From the NCBI GenBank assembly GCA_031213475.1, contig JARUPZ010000003.1, positions 15,308,869 through 15,372,868 on the forward strand: a DNA stretch of 64,000 nt, written 5' to 3'. Made by a program: the position numbers and the translations under genes. The notes below the pieces were generated by a model that was not told the DNA's origin, ran no database searches, and was given only the letters and a program-made list of their open reading frames with translations. This document shows, piece by piece, positions 60,201-64,000 of the stretch (its first letter is position 1; each line of letters opens with the position of its first letter). The DNA is from Nereocystis luetkeana. Lineage: Eukaryota; Sar; Phaeophyceae; Laminariales; Laminariaceae.

Positions 60201-62755
60201 TCAAACCGTAGTAGGAAGGATGGAGGGGGGTACATGACAAGATGAGCGGCATTGTTTTGACCGGTTTGTTGCGAATTTCAGCGGCAGGTTTCTTGTGTTA
60301 GCACATCGGAAATGTATCAGTCAACGGCGGAAAGTTATGAGTAGGTAGGTCAGGTGTGTAGGAGTTGCTTTCGCCATAAAACGGTGTCGGCGATCGGTAA
60401 ACACTCGGGGGGTGGTGATTGCGGTGTTGACGTAGCGTAACGTGAAGGCCGAGCGTTTTCGGGGGTACGTTCGTAGAGTACCTGCATGTTCGCACGGAAA
60501 ATTGAGGTATGTGCGGAGTAGGAGAATCGATTGATTTTGTTTCTGCGCGTTCGTCCGAAAGCTTGTGTAGGGTAAATTTGCTCTATGTTGACATAGGTTT
60601 TGTGTAGTCGTTTTCGGTGAACGCAGTCATGAATGGTGGCCCACCGGCAGCGCTGGGCGTCCACCTCTTCTTCCTCGACTTTTGGTGGGTGGGTGCAGGA
60701 CCGCTTTCATTTCGTGGTAGTCCTGTGTGTTTTCGGCAACGGACAGGGGCATAAATTGGGTTGGATCAGTATTTTGCATCCAGAGTTGGACCGCTTGCCT
60801 ATTGCCTGTTATTGGCACGTATGAGGGTCTGCCGCTCGTTTTGGGTCCGTGTGGAGGTGAGGGGGCGCTTTGCTTCTTGTTTTGTTTGTGGCAGTGGACG
60901 GGCGGGGCGGGGCGGGGGGGGGGGGGGGGGGGGGGGGGGAGGGGGTTGGGGGGCGTGCATTCGATTGATCGTTATATCGACGTGAGATCGGTTGGTCGTG
61001 TAGCAGCGACCAGAAACGGACGATGCGGAGGGGGGTGGGTGGGGGTGAGCGGGTATTAGGAACTTGATGCCATGTACCACGGCAGCCTGTCATGATCATC
61101 AAGCCCCGACACGAGCACCGGCTGCAGTGCTTACACTCGCACGGTTTTTTTTAGGCCTCAGGAGGGGGCCTCGTGTCGGTGGGGTGGGTTGTGACCAGTC
61201 TTGATTTTATTTTAGCGCGCGAAATCATTATGAGGACGAGACGGAGGATGGATGGGAAATCATGAAATCATTACCAGGTAGGAGTTAGTATTGTTAGTAG
61301 GTACAAGATTTATTTTGGGTTGATCAGTAGGTAGAGAAGGACAGTTCGCTGGCAGGAGGTGGGGTCGAGCTTTTGGTTTGCGTAGTGGTCGGCCAGCTGG
61401 GTAACCTACATTAACTACCCACGCGCATGTATGTGGTGTTTTATCCCAGTGTGTTTTTGCCTCGGCGTGTGCTTTGACAGAGGAGACCGCGGGGATTGTT
61501 CATTCCTTTGCGCTACGCGCGTCGTGCTTGATTGAGAGACAGGATTTGGTTGACAGCATTAATTATCAAGTGAAAAAGCCAGAAACAAGAATGTATACCA
61601 GAGGCAGCCGCAGACAGGGCAGAGCCATTATGATGATGATGATCTCATACCTCGTACTATCAATAACTCAATTTCCTGAAACCTAGCCCGTGGTCATAAG
61701 TCAGGCTACTAAACGAAATAGCGTATCATACATAGGCAGCCTATTATAATAGTACGAAGTGTGGGTGCATGCATGCTATTCACTGTATGGATGGTATGCG
61801 CGTGCTGTCCCCCGGTGTGCATTTTTTTTTTTTCGTGGGGTGATGGGACAACCAGTAGCACTACTTCCTGCAGTCAGTAGTAGGAGAGAGCTCCGTACTC
61901 GCCATCGTGTACCAGCAATGTACCTACCCATGGCGGTGTTCCATGTGTGATCCAAGTGAGAGCAAGTGAGGGCGCTGCACAGGTGGCCGGGACCCCCCCT
62001 GAACACTGCGTGCGCGTGAAACAATCCTTCCCAGATATTGAGCAATGCAGCACACCGTTAGGCTAGGCGTGCCGAACTGGGAAGATTGTGGACACCCTTC
62101 AAGGCTTGTGATTCGCGCTGCTGCGATACGTGAGGGTATTACTATAATACCAGGTAGCACTTTGGCCGAAACATTTCTGACTGGCCGGCCTGCTACACCG
62201 AAGAACGCTACCATATATCGTTGGAAACCCATCACAACAGTAAGTAGTATAATAATAGCGTTTGACACGTTATATACGTGGGGTACCTAGGTCATCGGGT
62301 TGAACACTCTGTTGATATCAAAGCCAGTGTTATAGGGTAAGGTATATCAAGGCTGGTTGGTTCAAGCGACGAAAACAAATTGCGTCAACCATGAATAAAT
62401 GAATGCTGCATGCAAAAGCTACTCGAACATCACATATCTAGTATCATGCGGACCGTGATGGACAGCAGAAGAAGCAGTTGGCACATCGATAGGTTTCTCA
62501 AGAGTCAAAAGCCCTATTAATAGGGAGGGTTGGCGCTAGCACCCCAATTGTATCCCGACCAACCACAGGCCACAGCAGTAGGCCTTCAGAAAGTTCAGCA
62601 GTAAGTAGTCAGGCGATTCTGTAGGATTACTTTTGATTTCTTCGTTCTGTGTTCTGTGTTAAAGGTTCTAAACTGCTGTAGGTACTCCGAGGCATGTTTT
62701 CAGAAGAGGTTGTGAACATATTCGAAGAATTGGCTGCGCAGCATTAATCTATGTA

Positions 62756-62840
62756 GAACCGCAGTCCCGTTTTGGGGACAAAGCACTCAAATTTCAAGTA
62801 GTTTGTCCTCAGAACGGGGCTGCGGTCCTGAAAGGGTTAA
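62756..62840. repeat. Family C palindrome
   Basis: AACCGCAGTCCCGTTTTGGG…GGGCTGCGGTCCTGAAAGGG, complete. Confidence 0.85.
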
Positions 62841-63367
62841 GAAAAAATTACCACTAAAAATCGATTCCATTCTGAAAACCAAGTACTTTTGAAAAACACG
62901 GCGAAATACCAAATGTCTCCTTCTATAGCTCAGACGTCCACGCCTTTTTTTCGAATGGTAGACCCTAACATTCCCCGCACACCTTCCGTTCCACTATGCC
63001 GAAGGGGTGTTCGGAAGGGGTGCAAGGTTTTTATTAATACTTGTTCGCTAAAAACCTGGGGTTCCAGAAAGCCCAATCAATATCCAGAAAAACCCGAAGA
63101 CCTCAGCCCTCAGATAAAACTGGCGGCGAAAACACCAAGAAAAAGCAATGTGCACCCTTCTCATCATGCACTCCTTGACATGTAAGGGCACGTAAGGTGC
63201 GTGCGAAGTTTCAGGGTCTTATTTCTTTAAAAAAACGAGACGTGTGATCTCGTGGTGCTAACAAAAAACGATGTGAACCTGCAGCTCGTACGTACAGTAG
63301 AGCTCCAGGAGCTAGGGTGAGGAGTCTGATGCCTCAAAAGGCAAAAGTCGATGCACCCCTATCTGGA

Positions 63368-63462
63368 CCCTTTCTGGACTTCAGTTAGTTCCGTTTTGGG
63401 GGCAAACTGCTTCGAGTCTAAGTAGTTTGTCCCCAGAACGGGACTGGAGTTTGCCCTGCAAG
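63368..63462. repeat. Family C palindrome, diverged flanks
   Basis: Arms around TTCCGTTTTGGGGGCAAAC; outer flanks changed. Confidence 0.78.
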
Positions 63463-63811
63463 GGTGTTTTGTTATTAATAGTGTGGGTTTGGCACGTACT
63501 TATACGTTGTTCAAGGCCTCCACACGGATTTTTGCATGCCTCTACATTTGTCCGGGGGGCGGGGGGGTCCCGGCCACACCTGCCTGTGTGCCGACTTATG
63601 CCTCTCTGCATGACTACTACTGTCACGATACAGGCGCGGGCCTCTCAAAAGAACGAGTCTCAAAAGAAACTCACGTGCCAGACTCGGATTCCCAGGAAAA
63701 TACGAAATTCGGGGGGAGGTGTGGTATATATTATTATTGCTGACAGTTATGTTATTATTGCTGAACACACCCTTTTTTACTCGTTTTTTTTTAAATCTGG
63801 CGTCGTAGGCC

Positions 63812-63895
63812 GGGTCAGTCTCTCGGTCTCTTACTATTAACAGAGAGCCGGGTCAGTCTCTCGGTCTCTCACTATTAACCCAGAGCCGCGGTACC
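63812..63895. repeat. ~38-bp direct repeat, 2 units
   Basis: GGGTCAGTCTCTCGGTCTCT and ACTATTAACAGAGAGCC recur in tandem. Confidence 0.85.
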
Positions 63896-64000
63896 GGTAA
63901 CAATACTGCTGTATACCCTATCGTCACCTTTTCTCACCCCGGACCGGTCGTTATCTAGGTCATCGCCCGGTGCCCAAACTTCATGATCTGAATATTTCCA

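Larger units (their letters stand above)
864..62156. other. Dispersed 9-bp motif TACCWGGTA, about 31 exact copies
   Basis: Exact TACCTGGTA or its complement TACCAGGTA read at about 864, 3398, 6771, 10373, 12182, 15740, 23176, 23861, 24066, 24398, 24746, 25144, 25253, 27258, 34984, 37039, 37677, 38857, 38864, 41078, 41756, 47765, 48456, 49551, 50469, 53786, 53808, 54656, 56728, 61272 and 62148. Further one-mismatch forms exist (e.g. 931, 2055, 28460, 28650, 35079, 45642). None lies in a recognised exon. A given 9-mer in both orientations would be expected well under once in 64 kb of random sequence. Confidence 0.85.
57245..64000. other. Gene-poor, G/T-rich region
   Basis: Plus strand is strongly T/G-rich from about 57800 to 61200, with C/G homopolymers at 59180-59202 and 60905-60942. 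One weak plus exon candidate lies at about 61475-61557 (AGIVHSFALRASCLIERQDL). Two family C copies (62756, 63368) and the 63812 repeat close the window. No recognised gene. Confidence 0.5.

Noticed and set aside
59389..60820. Several 100-140-codon minus frames
   Set aside because: The region is T/G-rich on plus, so minus frames are open by composition (Pro/Thr/His/Asn-rich) without recognisable domains.
61475..61557. Possible plus exon AGIVHSFALRASCLIERQDL
   Set aside because: Only 27 codons, weak donor, no partner exon in phase; mentioned only as a weak candidate.
62889..63185. 98-codon plus frame
   Set aside because: No motif, no neighbouring exon and a generic composition; not enough to call a gene.

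Overview
This is a eukaryotic nuclear window. Protein-coding sequence is split into many short, GC-rich exons with GT..AG introns of 0.5 to about 4 kb. The introns and spacers are packed with small palindromic elements, minisatellites, homopolymer G/C tracts and pentanucleotide arrays. I recognise no rRNA, tRNA or CRISPR. The gene set (a DUF726/TMCO4-like hydrolase and a plant-type F-box/SNF2 helicase) and the style (Ala/Gly/Ser/Glu runs, large introns) fit an alga or related protist. A photosynthetic stramenopile such as a brown alga is my best guess, with low confidence because no lineage-diagnostic gene is present.

Layout. (1) About 138-9884, plus strand: the 3' part of a DUF726 (TMCO4-type) alpha/beta-hydrolase gene, eight exons with all phases consistent; the 5' end lies outside the window. 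(2) 9885-14261: convergent intergenic spacer holding a 33-bp minisatellite of about 24 units. (3) 14262-45114, minus strand: one very large gene reconstructed from 23 exons, about 1,450 codons over 31 kb. It encodes an F-box-like segment followed by a split SNF2/RAD5-type ATPase resembling the Arabidopsis AT3G54460 type (F-box/SNF2/helicase). A bromodomain lies between helicase motifs I and Ia and a cysteine-rich zinc-binding segment lies between the two ATPase lobes. (4) 45115-51069: spacer or further introns, repeat-rich. (5) 51070-51949, minus: one long coding exon, possibly the N-terminal part of the same gene. (6) 52175-57244, plus: a probable small two-exon gene for a membrane-anchored protein. 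(7) 57245-64000: G/T-rich, gene-poor sequence with repeats.

Repeats. At least six dispersed families are recognisable: family A, about 22 copies of a ~105-bp palindromic TA-inserting MITE; family B, a ~250-bp element ending in a poly(C) tract; family C, ~85-bp palindromes; family E, ~220 bp; family F, a ~150-bp element; and pentanucleotide (GACCC)n/(AACCG)n arrays. On top of these, a 9-bp near-palindrome TACCWGGTA occurs about 31 times. Two independent MITE copies carry it at exactly the same internal TA, so it behaves like an insertion or excision footprint. All positions and gene models were read by eye; nothing was searched or computed.
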